Positions 8,107-18,064 are shown, numbered from the stretch's first letter. The stretch: DNA of 64,000 nt from Lachnospiraceae bacterium (GCA_015057005.1 SVFF01000002.1:124001-188000), one strand, 5' to 3'. Notes: a model not told the origin generated them from the letters alone. Translations and numbers: made by a program.

Positions 8107-9405
8107 TTATAGTGTCGCTGTCAGTCGATGAACAATTTCATTACACTTTTCAAAAATCATATCGACAGGTTCATTTACATAAAAATTGCCGCTTTCATAA
8201 AGAATCTTGCCATTGATCATAGTCATCAGCACATTGCTTTTACTGCCGCTGTACACCAGATTCTTAGGAATATTATGCAAGGGCTGCATGTTAGGCTGTT
8301 TAAGATCAATCAGAATAATATCTGCCAGTTTCCCTTCCACTAAAATATCTGTCTCAGGTAACTCCATTGCAGCTGAACCATTGGCAGTAGCCATGCGAAG
8401 CACATCAATGGCATCCAGGCTTGCAGCATCCTTTTCACGTACTTTACTTAATCCGGATACCAGAAACATTTCACGGAACATATCCAGGCAATTATTACTT
8501 GCAGGACCATCAGTACCTATTGCTACGTTAATTCCTCTTCGCTCATATTCTGCAATGGGCGCTATTCCGCTGGCAAGTTTTAAATTAGATGCAGGATTTG
8601 TGATCACATGAAGCCTCTTGTTTTGGAAGATATCCATTTCTTTTGCTGTCATATACACACAATGATATCCTCCGCCGCCGTAATCAAACATTCCAAGGGA
8701 ATCCAGGAATTCAACAGGTGTGGCACAATACTTTTCCTTGCATTCTTCTACTTCCTTTTCCGTTTCTGCCAAATGAGCATAAACAGGTGCTTTATATTTG
8801 TGAGCAAGCGCAGCTACCTGCATAAGCAATTCATGGGAGCATGTATATTCCGCATGAAAACCAAGCTTGTAACTGATCAAAGGATCATTATTATTCCATT
8901 TTAAATAATATCTTTCAATTTCTTCGATAGAAAAAGTAAAATCATTCAGTCCACTGGCAATAACACAGCGCATCCCCATATCAATACAGGCTCGTGCAAC
9001 TGCATCCGGATCAATGTACATATCAAAAATAGAAGTGATACCGGAAGTCAAATATTCCAACACAGCAAGCTTAGTTAATTCATAAATATCTGACGATGTC
9101 AACTTTGCCTCCATGGGAAAGACCTTTTCGTTCAGCCACAGTTGCAGAGGCAGATCATCAGCATAGGACCGCAAAAAAGTCATAGGAGAATGTGTGTGAG
9201 CATTTTTAAAGCCCGGCATCAAGAGATTTTCTTTACAATCTATCTCCCGATCCCATGTAAAATGCGGAGTTGTAGTATCACTTAAATTTAAAGTATCCGG
9301 AAGAATGCGTACAATCCTGTTATCTTCTATCCAGATTTCACCACGGAAAATGTCTTTATTTTCTTCCATAGTAAGGATCCTTGCATTATATAAACGAATC
9401 TTCAT
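8107..9405 (-). CDS. mtaD: Amidohydrolase, S-adenosylhomocysteine / methylthioadenosine deaminase family
   Basis: 432 aa metal-dependent deaminase. Metal ligands are visible: NAHTHSPM (HxH), GFHAEYTC, AHLAETEKE and the late Asp in IGTDGPASNN. The SNLKLASGIAP segment is typical of the MtaD/SsnA group acting on SAH, MTA, adenosine or 5'-deoxyadenosine. Length and C-terminal beta-sandwich (LADIILIDL, MINGKILYESG) match the family. Its start overlaps the cytidine deaminase stop (ATGA), so the two are translationally coupled, and it belongs to a nucleoside salvage operon with pnp. Which adenosyl compound it prefers cannot be read from the sequence. Confidence 0.85.
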   Translation of the reverse strand: MKIRLYNARILTMEENKDIFRGEIWIEDNRIVRILPDTLNLSDTTTPHFTWDREIDCKENLLMPGFKNAHTHSPMTFLRSYADDLPLQLWLNEKVFPMEAKLTSSDIYELTKLAVLEYLTSGITSIFDMYIDPDAVARACIDMGMRCVIASGLNDFTFSIEEIERYYLKWNNNDPLISYKLGFHAEYTCSHELLMQVAALAHKYKAPVYAHLAETEKEVEECKEKYCATPVEFLDSLGMFDYGGGGYHCVYMTAKEMDIFQNKRLHVITNPASNLKLASGIAPIAEYERRGINVAIGTDGPASNNCLDMFREMFLVSGLSKVREKDAASLDAIDVLRMATANGSAAMELPETDILVEGKLADIILIDLKQPNMQPLHNIPKNLVYSGSKSNVLMTMINGKILYESGNFYVNEPVDMIFEKCNEIVHRLTATL

Positions 9406-9836
9406 CGAATTGATTCTCCTCCAAATCCAAAAGGCAAAAGTTCTTCAAGTGTAAACTCCTTATAATCATTAGGACTTTTCGCCGCAATTATCACAAAATC
9501 AGAACCGCCAAACTCCTGCATTACCTGCCTGCAGCTTCCACAGGGATAGGCATAATCTGTGGGCTGTTCACCAGCAATACCTCCCGCAATGGCAATTGCC
9601 CGAAAACTTCGTTCACCCTCGCTGACAGCCTTAAAAAAAGCCGTTCTTTCTGCGCAATTGGTAACCCCGTAGGAAGCATTCTCAATATTGCAGCCCTTAA
9701 TAATATTCCCATCTGATGTCAAGAGCGCTGCTCCCACAGCATAATGTGAATATGGCATATATGCCTGGTCACGGGCTGACAAAGCTGCAGTTATTAAAGT
9801 TTGTTTTTCTTGATCTGTAATACTGTGTACTGCCAT
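9402..9836 (-). CDS. cdd: Cytidine deaminase
   Basis: 144 aa, usual size for the homotetrameric enzyme converting cytidine and deoxycytidine to uridines. Zn ligands and catalytic Glu are clear: NCAERTAFFKA (Cys-Ala-Glu) and YPCGSCRQVMQEF (PCGxCRQ). The substrate-binding SHYAVGAALLT and GCNIENASYG segments are present. A longer frame extends to 9896, but the ATG at 9834-9836 follows AGGAGT at good distance and begins the family N terminus. It sits between pnp (52 bp upstream) and mtaD (4-bp overlap). Confidence 0.95.
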   Translation of the reverse strand: MAVHSITDQEKQTLITAALSARDQAYMPYSHYAVGAALLTSDGNIIKGCNIENASYGVTNCAERTAFFKAVSEGERSFRAIAIAGGIAGEQPTDYAYPCGSCRQVMQEFGGSDFVIIAAKSPNDYKEFTLEELLPFGFGGESIR

Positions 9837-9888
9837 TTTTTTACTCCTAATTCTGAGATACTTGTTTCCGTCATATGTTATTTCAATT

Positions 9889-10719
9889 TTACACAAATTG
9901 CTTTACTGATTCAGTCAGTAGCATAGCGAAATTGGGCGCTGTTTTATCAGCAGCCTCCTGCACTTCCTTATGTGACAAAGGATTGTCTGTCATTCCTGCA
10001 GCCAGATTACTGATGCAGGAAATACCGCAGATTCTCATGCCGCAGTGGTTGGCTGCAATTGCTTCTACCACCGTACTCATTCCCACCGCATCACAACCTA
10101 ACAGGCGCATCATACGAATCTCTGCAGGACTTTCATAAGAAGGACCGGTAAGTTGGGCATACACACCTTCCTGAAGGAAAATACCATTTTCGGAAGCAGT
10201 GTCACGGATGATTTCCTGAAGTTTACGGTCATATATTTTGCTCATGTCCGGGAATCTTGTTCCAAGTTCTTCAATATTGGGACCAATCAAAGGATTGGGT
10301 GCAAACAGAGAGATATGGTCTTTGATCAACATCAGATCGCCTGCATGAAAACTGGTATTCACACCACCTGCAGCATTGGTCAGGAACAGTATTTCAGCAC
10401 CCATCAGCTTCATTAATCTGACAGGAAGTACTACATCCGAAATAGGATATCCTTCATAATAATGCACTCTTCCTTTCATACATACCACAGGAACCTGATC
10501 GATATATCCGAAAATGAACTTGCCGGAATGTCCGGGCACTGTGGACACAGGGAATCCTTCAATTTCTGCATAAGGAATTTCACACACTACACGAATCTGT
10601 GCAGCATAATCTCCCAAACCGGAGCCCAATACAATTGCCACCTTAGGTATAAAATCAGTTTTTGCTCTCACACATTTTAAGCAGTTCTGTAATTTTTCAA
10701 ATATAGACACCTGATTCAT
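9889..10719 (-). CDS. punA: Purine nucleoside phosphorylase, trimeric (class II) type
   Basis: 276 aa. Phosphorolysis of inosine and guanosine (and deoxy forms) to base plus ribose-1-phosphate. Phosphate-binding VLGSGLGDYA, VPGHSGKFIFG, the GRVHYYEGY active-site His loop, FLTNAAGGVN and the base-binding VGMSTVVEAI and CISNLAAGM...N stretch all match PunA/PNP. The ATG at 10717-10719 follows AAAGGAGGACAAGTT; an upstream in-frame start is not needed. First gene of the pnp-cdd-mtaD salvage operon, supplying bases, with the AzgA-like permease further downstream. Confidence 0.93.
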   Translation of the reverse strand: MNQVSIFEKLQNCLKCVRAKTDFIPKVAIVLGSGLGDYAAQIRVVCEIPYAEIEGFPVSTVPGHSGKFIFGYIDQVPVVCMKGRVHYYEGYPISDVVLPVRLMKLMGAEILFLTNAAGGVNTSFHAGDLMLIKDHISLFAPNPLIGPNIEELGTRFPDMSKIYDRKLQEIIRDTASENGIFLQEGVYAQLTGPSYESPAEIRMMRLLGCDAVGMSTVVEAIAANHCGMRICGISCISNLAAGMTDNPLSHKEVQEAADKTAPNFAMLLTESVKQFV

Positions 10720-10793
10720 AACTTGTCCTCCTTTAAATATATCCATGCCGGGCGAAGCCGACATGGACTTTAAAACAGCAAATTTGTACTATA

Positions 10794-10822
10794 ATTATAC
10801 AAAAAAACACCACGAAAAGCAA
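10794..10822 (-). promoter_or_regulatory. Promoter of the pnp-cdd-mtaD operon
   Basis: TTGCTT (10817-10822), 17-bp spacer, TATAAT (10794-10799). The leader then carries a small hairpin (about 10743-10766, CCATG/CATGG stem around a TTCG-type centre) before the ribosome binding site. Confidence 0.75.
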
Positions 10823-10828
10823 TTGTTA

Positions 10829-12319
10829 TCAGATAATTATACAAATCATACCACCATTGGAATCATTAACAATTTTCTGCATGGTATCCTGAAGCTTTAA
10901 CTGACTTTCCTCACCGATGGAGACTACCTTTGAGGTGATTCCATCGTTTACCAGCTGTTCCACTGTCTTTCCAAAAATATTAGTTCCCCAGATACCGTTC
11001 TGTTCTTCTTCAGACGCATTAATATATTTCACCAAATCCTCTGCTTGCTGCTGGCTTCCCACAATTGGCGCTATTTCTGTTTCAATATTAGCACGGATCA
11101 TGTGAATGGATGGACTAATGGCTTTTATTTTGACACCAAATTTATTGCCATGTTTAATGATTTCCGGTTTTTCTACTGTGATTTCCTCTTTTTGTGGCGT
11201 TACAACTCCATACCCTTTCATGCGCACTGCATTTACAGCCTGCAGTACCTGATGATATTCCCGCTTCATGTCTGCATATTCTTTCAACGTTTTGATCAAC
11301 TGATACTCATCGCCGATCCGCTCTCCCACAAGTTCAGTTAACATTTCATAATAGTATATCTCATCTGCTTCTAAAAATACTTTCACAACACCATCCGAAA
11401 GTCTGATACCTTCTGTTTTACAGCGTTTGATATAATCACTGTCAAGCAAGATCGGACGCTCCATTACATCCCTGATCCTATCATATTCTTTCATTAGTAA
11501 CCGTATCTGTTCCAGAATATTCTGTTTCATACGGTTGTCATTTGGCAGCATTTCTACCCATTTTTGCATGTAAAATTCAATGGCGGTCAGAGGAAATTCA
11601 TACAAGATATTTTCCAGAATTCTTAAAATATCTTCCTTTTTTAACTGTTCGCAATTAACCGGAAGGGCTGTGACACCGTATTTTCCGGAGATATCCGCTG
11701 CAACAGCCTTTGCCTCCTCCGATAAAGGTCTCTGGGAATTTACCAGTACCAGGAAGGGCTTATGTAATCGTTTTAATGCAAGTATGGTTTTTTCCTCCGC
11801 AGGCAGGTAATTGCTCCTTGAGAGTTCACCGATACTCCCATCGGTAGTTACTACCAGGCCAATCGTAGAATGATCATTCATGACCTTATCCGTGCCGATC
11901 TCCGCTGCTTGTGTAAAAGGAATCTCTTCTGTAAACCAGGGGGTTTTTACCATACGCTCCTGATTTTCTTCTAAATGTCCGACTGCACCATCAACCATAT
12001 AACCTACACAATCAATTAATCGTACAGACACCTCAATATCATCATTGAGTACTACTTTAGCCGCTTCTTTCGGAATAAACTTTGGTTCAGTGGTTGTAAT
12101 TGTCTTTCCCCCGGCACTTTGGGGAAGTTCATCTTGTGCTCTCATTTTTGCATGCTCATCCTCCATGTAAGGCAGCACCATTTCATTCATAAACCTCTTA
12201 ATGAAAGTTGATTTACCGGTACGTACCGGTCCCAATACACCTATGTATATCTCACCGCCGCACCTTTCTTTAATATCCCGGTAAAGTTCATATGTATTAA
12301 CTATATTTTTATTTTCCAT
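10829..12319 (-). CDS. spoIVA: Stage IV sporulation protein A (spore coat ATPase)
   Basis: 496 aa, close to the 492 aa of Bacillus. SpoIVA polymerises on the forespore surface and is the base of the coat, using ATP. It shows Walker A GPVRTGKST (residues 30-38), the TTEPKFIPKEA switch region and the ending NGGMICIII typical of the family. An in-frame upstream extension to 12373 is ignored because the ATG at 12317-12319 follows CAGGAGG and begins the family N terminus (MENKNIVNTYELYRDI). Presence implies an endospore-forming lineage. I could not assign a convincing sigma-E promoter. Confidence 0.97.
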   Translation of the reverse strand: MENKNIVNTYELYRDIKERCGGEIYIGVLGPVRTGKSTFIKRFMNEMVLPYMEDEHAKMRAQDELPQSAGGKTITTTEPKFIPKEAAKVVLNDDIEVSVRLIDCVGYMVDGAVGHLEENQERMVKTPWFTEEIPFTQAAEIGTDKVMNDHSTIGLVVTTDGSIGELSRSNYLPAEEKTILALKRLHKPFLVLVNSQRPLSEEAKAVAADISGKYGVTALPVNCEQLKKEDILRILENILYEFPLTAIEFYMQKWVEMLPNDNRMKQNILEQIRLLMKEYDRIRDVMERPILLDSDYIKRCKTEGIRLSDGVVKVFLEADEIYYYEMLTELVGERIGDEYQLIKTLKEYADMKREYHQVLQAVNAVRMKGYGVVTPQKEEITVEKPEIIKHGNKFGVKIKAISPSIHMIRANIETEIAPIVGSQQQAEDLVKYINASEEEQNGIWGTNIFGKTVEQLVNDGITSKVVSIGEESQLKLQDTMQKIVNDSNGGMICIII

Positions 12320-12401
12320 AAAAAAACCTCCTGCATTACTGTTAAAAGTATATGCAGGAGTGTTCTTATTCATGTTATTTAGTTAATATGCCCTATCTGA
12401 A

Positions 12402-12421
12402 GAAATAGTAAAAACTATTTC
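12402..12421 (-). terminator. Small hairpin after tyrS
   Basis: GAAATAG-6 nt-CTATTTC lies directly past the tyrS stop; there is no T-run, so it is at best a weak terminator. Confidence 0.3.
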
Positions 12422-12428
12422 ACGAAAC

Positions 12429-13652
12429 CTATTTCGCCACAACACGCTTAAAGCTCTTTTTACCGCGCTTTACTACTTTACCGTCGCCGGCAAAATCATC
12501 CTTAATGTACATGGTCTTGATATCGATAATCTTCTCTCCGTCAACCGTTACGCCGCCCTGTTCAATGGCACGTCTTGCCTCAGAACGGGACTGACACAGA
12601 CCGGCACTTGCAACAACACCGATGATATCGATGGCACCGTCTCTGAAATCTGTATCCTGCAGCTCGTAGGTAGGCATATTTTCTGCATTACCTGCGCTGA
12701 AAAGTGCTCTTGCACTTGCCTGCGCCTTCTCAGCCTCTTCTTCGCCGTGTACCAGCTTGGTCAGCTCATATGCCAGAATTTCCTTTGCCTGATTTAACTG
12801 GCTGCCCTCCCATGTATCCATCTCTTCGATCTGCTCAATGGGAAGGAATGTCAGCATTCTGATGCACTTTAATACATCAGCATCCGCAACGTTTCTCCAG
12901 TACTGGTAGAATTCAAAAGGAGTAGTCTTGTTGGGATCAAGCCATACAGCACCCTTCTGGGTCTTACCCATCTTCTTACCTTCAGAATTAAGCAGCAGTG
13001 TGATAGTCATTGCGTAAGCATCCTTGCCCAGCTTACGACGGATCAGTTCAGTACCGCCCAGCATGTTACTCCACTGGTCATCGCCGCCAAACTGCATGTT
13101 ACAGCCGTAATTCTGGAACAGCTGGTAAAAATCGTAGCTCTGCATGATCATGTAGTTGAACTCAAGGAAGCTTAATCCTTTTTCCATACGCTGTTTGTAG
13201 CACTCAGCTGTCAGCATACGGTTAACGCTGAAATGTGCGCCCACTTCACGCAGTACATCAACATAATTCAGATCCAGCAGCCAGTCAGCATTGTTTACAA
13301 GGAGTGCTTTGCCCTCAGAGAAATCGATGAATTTGCTCATCTGCTTCTTGAAACACTCTACATTGTGAGCAATGGTTTCCTTGGTCATCATGGAACGCAT
13401 GTCGGTTCTGCCGGAAGGATCACCGATCATTGCGGTACCGCCGCCGATCAGGGCGATAGGCTTGTTACCTGCCATCTGCAGTCTCTTCATCAGGCACAGT
13501 GCCATGAAATGTCCTACATGAAGGCTGTCCGCGGTGGGATCGAAACCAATATAAAAGGTTGCTTTGCCATTGTTGATCAGTTCCTTAATTTCTTCTTCGT
13601 CTGTCAGCTGTGCCAGAAGGCCTCTGGCTTTCAATTCATCAAATAAAGTCAT
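12429..13652 (-). CDS. tyrS: Tyrosyl-tRNA synthetase
   Basis: 407 aa. Class I synthetase charging tRNA-Tyr in the cytoplasm. The HIGH signature appears as HVGH in [14 protein letters not shown], the KMSKS loop as KKMGKT, and the tyrosine pocket as [22 protein letters not shown]. The C-terminal S4 RNA-binding domain ([21 protein letters not shown]) is complete. Start ATG at 13650-13652 follows AAAAGGAGAACG; an upstream frame reaches into the T-box terminator and is not used. Expression is controlled by the tyrosine T-box leader immediately upstream. Confidence 0.97.
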   Translation of the reverse strand: MTLFDELKARGLLAQLTDEEEIKELINNGKATFYIGFDPTADSLHVGHFMALCLMKRLQMAGNKPIALIGGGTAMIGDPSGRTDMRSMMTKETIAHNVECFKKQMSKFIDFSEGKALLVNNADWLLDLNYVDVLREVGAHFSVNRMLTAECYKQRMEKGLSFLEFNYMIMQSYDFYQLFQNYGCNMQFGGDDQWSNMLGGTELIRRKLGKDAYAMTITLLLNSEGKKMGKTQKGAVWLDPNKTTPFEFYQYWRNVADADVLKCIRMLTFLPIEQIEEMDTWEGSQLNQAKEILAYELTKLVHGEEEAEKAQASARALFSAGNAENMPTYELQDTDFRDGAIDIIGVVASAGLCQSRSEARRAIEQGGVTVDGEKIIDIKTMYIKDDFAGDGKVVKRGKKSFKRVVAK

Positions 13653-13674
13653 TTTCGTTCTCCTTTTCTTAAAC

Positions 13675-13986
13675 ACATAAAAAAACCCGTCCTTATCAAA
13701 AGGACGAGTCAAAACTCGTGGTACCACCTAATGTTCCTGCAAAGCTCACGCTTCGCAGCTTAAAGTGTCATTCAACACTCCGGCAAATATCGGTGCCTAC
13801 CGGCAAAGCCTACTTTATCAGAACTGCATCTGTTGTAACTTTCAGAAATATGGTTCTGCTGTTCAGCTTGCTGCTCCAAGATGTACTTCCCTCTGCTCTT
13901 CTTGCGCCTCTCACCAACCGGCAACTCTCTGTCAGCCTGTAAACAGCGGTACTCTTCTTGTCATCGCATTACTACATTTATTTGTT
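13675..13986 (-). ncRNA. Tyrosine T-box riboswitch (leader of tyrS)
   Basis: About 310-nt leader between promoter and tyrS. It contains the conserved T-box sequence AGGTGGTACCACG (13717-13729), a terminator hairpin (about 13686-13711, GTCCTT/AAGGAC stem) with a T-run at 13679-13685, and in the Stem I specifier region GGGAAGTACATC with specifier codon UAC for tyrosine (minus-strand 13885-13883). Uncharged tRNA-Tyr binding would favour the antiterminator and allow tyrS transcription. Confidence 0.93.
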
Positions 13987-13992
13987 TTACAC

Positions 13993-14021
13993 ATTATACA
14001 AACAGATAAAATCTTTGTCAA
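13993..14021 (-). promoter_or_regulatory. Consensus promoter of the T-box/tyrS transcript
   Basis: TTGACA (14016-14021), 17-bp spacer, TATAAT (13993-13998): a perfect sigma-A promoter. Confidence 0.9.
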
Positions 14022-14071
14022 CCTTTATTTTCAGGATTTTCGCTATCTATTTCTAAGACTCATTTTTAAGC

Positions 14072-15274
14072 TTATTTCTTTTTCATCAATGTCTCCATGG
14101 CCTGATTAAGCCCCTTCACAGTCAGCATATACATGGGAAACAGTTCCTTGATGGCAGTTTCTGCCTCACGCCAGGGGGCGTGTCCCGGAGCCATCTTGGG
14201 ATTCAGCCATACGATCTTTTTGTATTTGCGCTTTAGAAGCTGCAACCACTCATAACCGGACAGCCCGCCATTGGGGCCACGATAATTTCCGCTGGGGGAA
14301 TATAACTCCTCCGGTGCCATGGCGGCATCCCCTACAATGATCACTTTGTAATCACTGTCTACATTGCGGAACATCCACTCAGTATCCACCCAGTCACCGT
14401 TCTCACACTCAGGAGTCTTATAGAGCTTACTGTAAATACAGTTGTGGAAATAGTAAGATTTCACATCCTTGTAGTGATTGGACTTGTATATAGCCTGAAA
14501 AAGATCATTCAACAGGGAACTGTACGGAATCATGGTACCGCCGGAGTCCATCAAAAGAAGAAGTTTCACTGCATTTTTACGCGGCTTTTTCATTACAATT
14601 TGTAAGCAACCACCGTTGTTACAAGTCTTATCTACCGTACCGTCAATATCCAGTTCTGTTTCCGGAATATCCAGCCTGCTGGAAAACTGACGTAATTTTC
14701 TGAATGCCATCTGAAACTGGCGGTTATCAAGTACTCTGTCATCCCTGAAATCTCTGTATTTATGAGCTCCTACTACAGAAAAAGCAGACTGATAGCCGGT
14801 CTTTCCTCCAACGCGGACACCACCCACATTACCGCCGGTGTTTCCGTATGAGGTTTTGCCCATTGTACCGATCCAGAAATTGCCTCCATTATGCTCGCTG
14901 TCCTGATCTTTCAAACGCTTGCGGAATTGCTCTTCCACCTCTTGCTTGTCCACCTGCATTTCTTCCATCTTGTTCAGATGGTCTCTGGCCTCCTCGTGGG
15001 CCATTTCAATCAGGTCGGACTTGTCCAGCCAGCGAAGCATCTGGTTGCTTACTTCTGATTCTTTCCGGGCTGCCTTAAAGCATTCTTCAAATGCCATATC
15101 AAATTTATCAAAGTCGGTCTCACTTTTCACTAAGATCATGCGGGCCACATAATAAAACTGCATCAGGGAACTGCCGCACAAGCCCTTATCCAGAGCCTCC
15201 TGCAAAGTCAGCCATTCGCCCAGCGTAACGTGCAAGCCTTTAGCCCGAAGTGAGTTGAAAAAATTTATGAACAT
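14072..15274 (-). CDS. VWA-domain protein (CoxE-like partner of MoxR ATPase)
   Basis: 400 aa. The N-terminal half is helical with a CoxE-like LGEWLTLQEAL segment; the C-terminal half is a von Willebrand A-like fold (KLLLLMDSGGTMIPYS in place of the usual DxSxS MIDAS, then YFHNCIY, KVIIVGDAAMAPEEL, KIVWLNP). It follows a MoxR ATPase gene by 39 bp, the standard MoxR-VWA pairing in which the two act together in assembly or metal insertion of a client complex. The client is unknown. The ATG at 15272-15274 was chosen (GAGAG 6 nt upstream) over an in-frame TTG 12 nt earlier. Confidence 0.8.
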   Translation of the reverse strand: MFINFFNSLRAKGLHVTLGEWLTLQEALDKGLCGSSLMQFYYVARMILVKSETDFDKFDMAFEECFKAARKESEVSNQMLRWLDKSDLIEMAHEEARDHLNKMEEMQVDKQEVEEQFRKRLKDQDSEHNGGNFWIGTMGKTSYGNTGGNVGGVRVGGKTGYQSAFSVVGAHKYRDFRDDRVLDNRQFQMAFRKLRQFSSRLDIPETELDIDGTVDKTCNNGGCLQIVMKKPRKNAVKLLLLMDSGGTMIPYSSLLNDLFQAIYKSNHYKDVKSYYFHNCIYSKLYKTPECENGDWVDTEWMFRNVDSDYKVIIVGDAAMAPEELYSPSGNYRGPNGGLSGYEWLQLLKRKYKKIVWLNPKMAPGHAPWREAETAIKELFPMYMLTVKGLNQAMETLMKKK

Positions 15275-15313
15275 ATAAACTCTCAAACTTTCCGAATTAG
15301 AATAACATATTCT

Positions 15314-16129
15314 TTATATTCCGAATTTTCTAACCGCTTCCAGGTCCTCATCTTTTTTGATCACAACGCCGATAAAGGGAAGGGCCGATTTTATCTTCTC
15401 AGTAGGGATTCCACCAATCTGCAGTGCATTGACCCAATCGATCAATTCTGAAGTACTGGGTTTCTTGCGGATATCACGGATCCGGCGGATACTATAAAAT
15501 ACATCCATTGCGTTTTGCAAAAGCTTATCTTCTACATCCGGGAAATGAACGCGAACAATCTCCTCCATTAATTCCTGAGAAGGGAAATCAATATAATGGA
15601 AAATACAACGGCGCAGAAAAGCATCCGGCAGTTCTTTTTCCGCATTGGAGGTAATGATCACAATAGGACGATGCTTCGCTTTCACGGTACGTTTGGTCTC
15701 ATTAATATAAAACTCCATCTGATCAAGCTCCCACAACAAATCGTTGGGGAATTCCAAGTCGGCCTTATCAATCTCGTCAATCAACAGCACTACCTGTTCC
15801 TCACTGTCAAAGGCTTCTCCCAGCTTGCCCAGCTTGATATATCTGGCAATGTCATCCACACCCTCTTCACCGAACTGTCCATCGTAAAGTCTCTGAATGG
15901 TATCATAAACATATAATCCCTCCTGAGCCTTTGTAGTGGATTTGATATTCCAGATGATCAATCTTTTGTCTAATGCCTTAGCAACCGCCTCCGCCAGCAT
16001 GGTCTTGCCGGTGCCCGGCTCTCCCTTTATCAGTAAAGGCTTCTGCAAGGCGATCGCAATATTTACGCTGGCCATCAACTCTTCACTTGCAACATATTCA
16101 CTGGTTCCCTGAAAGCTTTGATTACTCAT
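15314..16129 (-). CDS. MoxR-family AAA+ ATPase
   Basis: 271 aa. Walker A GEPGTGKTMLAEAVA near residue 35, Walker B VVLLIDEIDKADLEFPN, sensor 1 IVIITSNAEKELPDAFLRR with the arginine finger region. Fits MoxR AAA+ chaperone-like ATPases. Start ATG at 16127-16129 follows ACGGAGGAAC. Forms an operon with the VWA-domain gene downstream. Confidence 0.9.
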   Translation of the reverse strand: MSNQSFQGTSEYVASEELMASVNIAIALQKPLLIKGEPGTGKTMLAEAVAKALDKRLIIWNIKSTTKAQEGLYVYDTIQRLYDGQFGEEGVDDIARYIKLGKLGEAFDSEEQVVLLIDEIDKADLEFPNDLLWELDQMEFYINETKRTVKAKHRPIVIITSNAEKELPDAFLRRCIFHYIDFPSQELMEEIVRVHFPDVEDKLLQNAMDVFYSIRRIRDIRKKPSTSELIDWVNALQIGGIPTEKIKSALPFIGVVIKKDEDLEAVRKFGI

Positions 16130-16169
16130 AGTTCCTCCGTTTTTAACTTTTATAAAACCCAATAAATGC

Positions 16170-16211
16170 ATTTTACACTATTCAGGCCCGATGTTCAAAC
16201 ACCGGGCCTGA
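16170..16211 (-). promoter_or_regulatory. GC-rich hairpin overlapping the moxR promoter
   Basis: A strong inverted repeat (16182-16211, TCAGGCCCG arms) lies between the GH2 stop and moxR and probably ends the GH2 transcript. The moxR promoter TTGAAC (16193-16198), 17-bp spacer, TAAAAT (16170-16175) is embedded in it. Read on the plus strand the hairpin has a downstream T-run, but no plus-strand gene precedes it. Confidence 0.6.
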
Positions 16212-16243
16212 TCTGTTTTTTACAATATTTTAGTATTGTTCCA

Positions 16244-18001
16244 TTAGTCTTCAATAGCAGCCTTCTGAATGTTGATTGCTTTGATCACACTTACATCAAA
16301 TTTCTCTTCACGCTCGTAGGTATACAGACCGTTGATTTCCTGCTCAATATCGTAAAGCTGGGTATAGCAGAAACCAAAGATTTCCTCGTTATTCAGCATA
16401 GCCTCAGTCAGACCTTTGTAACGTGCAAAGAACTCTTCCTCAGTCTTGGGAGTCTCACCGTAGCCCCATCCTTCACCGGCATTCTTGATCCACTGGATTC
16501 CGCCGTACTCACTGATGTAGATAGGCTGACCTTCGTAGGTCTGGTTCAGGTAAGGAGGCCAACCGTTCTCGTCAACCAGCTCTTTGTAGATAGGATCCTT
16601 GGCATCAATGGTACCGTTTGCCTTCATCATACCTGTCAAAGTATCCCAACGATGTTTGAAGCGCTCAACCTTCTGGTCATAATCATGAATATCATAAACC
16701 TCCATAACCTCATGGAAGCTTCCGCTGGTATCAACGCAAGGTCTGGTAGGATCCAGATTCTTGGTCAGGTAATAAATGCTGCTGATCAGCTTGTTTCCGG
16801 CCTTCTCCTCATAGTAATCCCAGGTTTCGTTGAAAGGACACCAACCGATCACTGCAGGGCTATTGAAGTCACGCTCCATTGCCTCCTGCCACTCGGACAG
16901 ATAAATCTCAGTTGCCTGAGGATTTGCATAATCAAGACCCCAGTTGGGATACTCATCCCATACCAGGTAACCCAGTCTGTCTGCATGATACAGGAATCTG
17001 GGCTCGAAGATCTTCTGATGCAGTCTTGCGCCGTTAAAACCTGCAGCCAGAGACAATTCGATATCATGAAGCAGTGCTTCCTCGGTGGGAGCGGTATAAA
17101 TACCATCGGGATAGAAGCCCTGATCCAAAACGGTACGCTGGAATACGGACTTGCCGTTTAACAGCCATTTTCTGCCTTCAAAAGCGGTGGAACGCATACC
17201 GAAATAACTCTTTACGGTATCCTCTCCATAGGTGATCTCCAGATCATACAGACCGCCCTTGCCAACTTCCCAGAGATGTACTTCAGGAAGCTCAAGCTGG
17301 GTGCTGAAGAAACCGCCCTTGGAAATAATGGACTTGGTCGCTGCAACCTCTCCATCCCACTTTGCGGTAAGAGTCAGAGTAGCCGCACCCTCAGTAATAC
17401 CGGTAACAGTCAGACAACCATTATCAATATCGGGATAATATTTTGCGGATTTTACATAGGTGAAAGGTACGAACTCAAGCCATACAGTCTGCCAGATACC
17501 GGTAGTTCTGGTGTAGTCGCAACCGGAGGATGCAAACTTATGAGCCTGCTTACCCTTAGCCTGCTTTCTTCCTCTTACATCATCGGAAACTGCTACGAAC
17601 AGGCTGTTCTCGCCCAGGGCAACATACGCAGTAATATCAAAAGCAAAGGAAGTATATCCACCCTGATGAGTACCAACCTTCTTGCCATTCACATAAACAG
17701 TAGTCAGATAGTCTGCTGCACCGATATGAAGGATGGTTCTGCCTGCCATCTCCTTCTCGGTAAGAGTAAAGTTCTTTCTGTAAGCCACACCATCAATAAA
17801 GTCGGTGTAACCAATGCCGGAAAGACGGCTTTCAGGACAGAAAGGAACAATAATTTCCTTGTCGAATTTCTCTTTCTTCCAAAGTTCTCTTTCGATGGCG
17901 CTTACGCCGAAGTCGAATTCAAATTCCCAGGTGCCGTTTAAGTTCTGCCAATTGGCTCTCTCCCACTGAGGCATGGGATGTTCGGGACGAGGCATGTTCA
18001 T
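16244..18001 (-). CDS. Glycoside hydrolase family 2 enzyme (beta-galactosidase/beta-glucuronidase type)
   Basis: 585 aa, no signal peptide, so cytoplasmic. Three GH2 domains in order: sugar-binding jelly roll (about 15-190, WQNLNGTWEFEFD), immunoglobulin-like (about 190-275) and TIM barrel (about 280-585). Acid/base Glu392 in CPFNETW and nucleophile Glu498 in YISEYGG are in place. It is shorter than LacZ and closer to compact GH2 enzymes of gut Firmicutes. Substrate cannot be assigned: no transporter or sugar regulator is adjacent. Own promoter upstream. Confidence 0.88.
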   Translation of the reverse strand: MNMPRPEHPMPQWERANWQNLNGTWEFEFDFGVSAIERELWKKEKFDKEIIVPFCPESRLSGIGYTDFIDGVAYRKNFTLTEKEMAGRTILHIGAADYLTTVYVNGKKVGTHQGGYTSFAFDITAYVALGENSLFVAVSDDVRGRKQAKGKQAHKFASSGCDYTRTTGIWQTVWLEFVPFTYVKSAKYYPDIDNGCLTVTGITEGAATLTLTAKWDGEVAATKSIISKGGFFSTQLELPEVHLWEVGKGGLYDLEITYGEDTVKSYFGMRSTAFEGRKWLLNGKSVFQRTVLDQGFYPDGIYTAPTEEALLHDIELSLAAGFNGARLHQKIFEPRFLYHADRLGYLVWDEYPNWGLDYANPQATEIYLSEWQEAMERDFNSPAVIGWCPFNETWDYYEEKAGNKLISSIYYLTKNLDPTRPCVDTSGSFHEVMEVYDIHDYDQKVERFKHRWDTLTGMMKANGTIDAKDPIYKELVDENGWPPYLNQTYEGQPIYISEYGGIQWIKNAGEGWGYGETPKTEEEFFARYKGLTEAMLNNEEIFGFCYTQLYDIEQEINGLYTYEREEKFDVSVIKAINIQKAAIED

Positions 18002-18064
18002 AGTCTTGTTCTCCTTTTGTGTTTTATTAAAACTCTATCCTTAAGAGTTCTTCTTTCAATTTCT

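Noticed and set aside
12320..12430. Sigma-E promoter for spoIVA
   Set aside because: CATATT- and CATATACT-like pieces exist but not at the 13-15 bp spacing expected, so no call was made.
16182..16211. Plus-strand terminator between GH2 and moxR
   Set aside because: The hairpin has a T-run only on the plus strand, but no plus-strand gene ends there; it is better read as a minus-strand end structure overlapping the moxR promoter.
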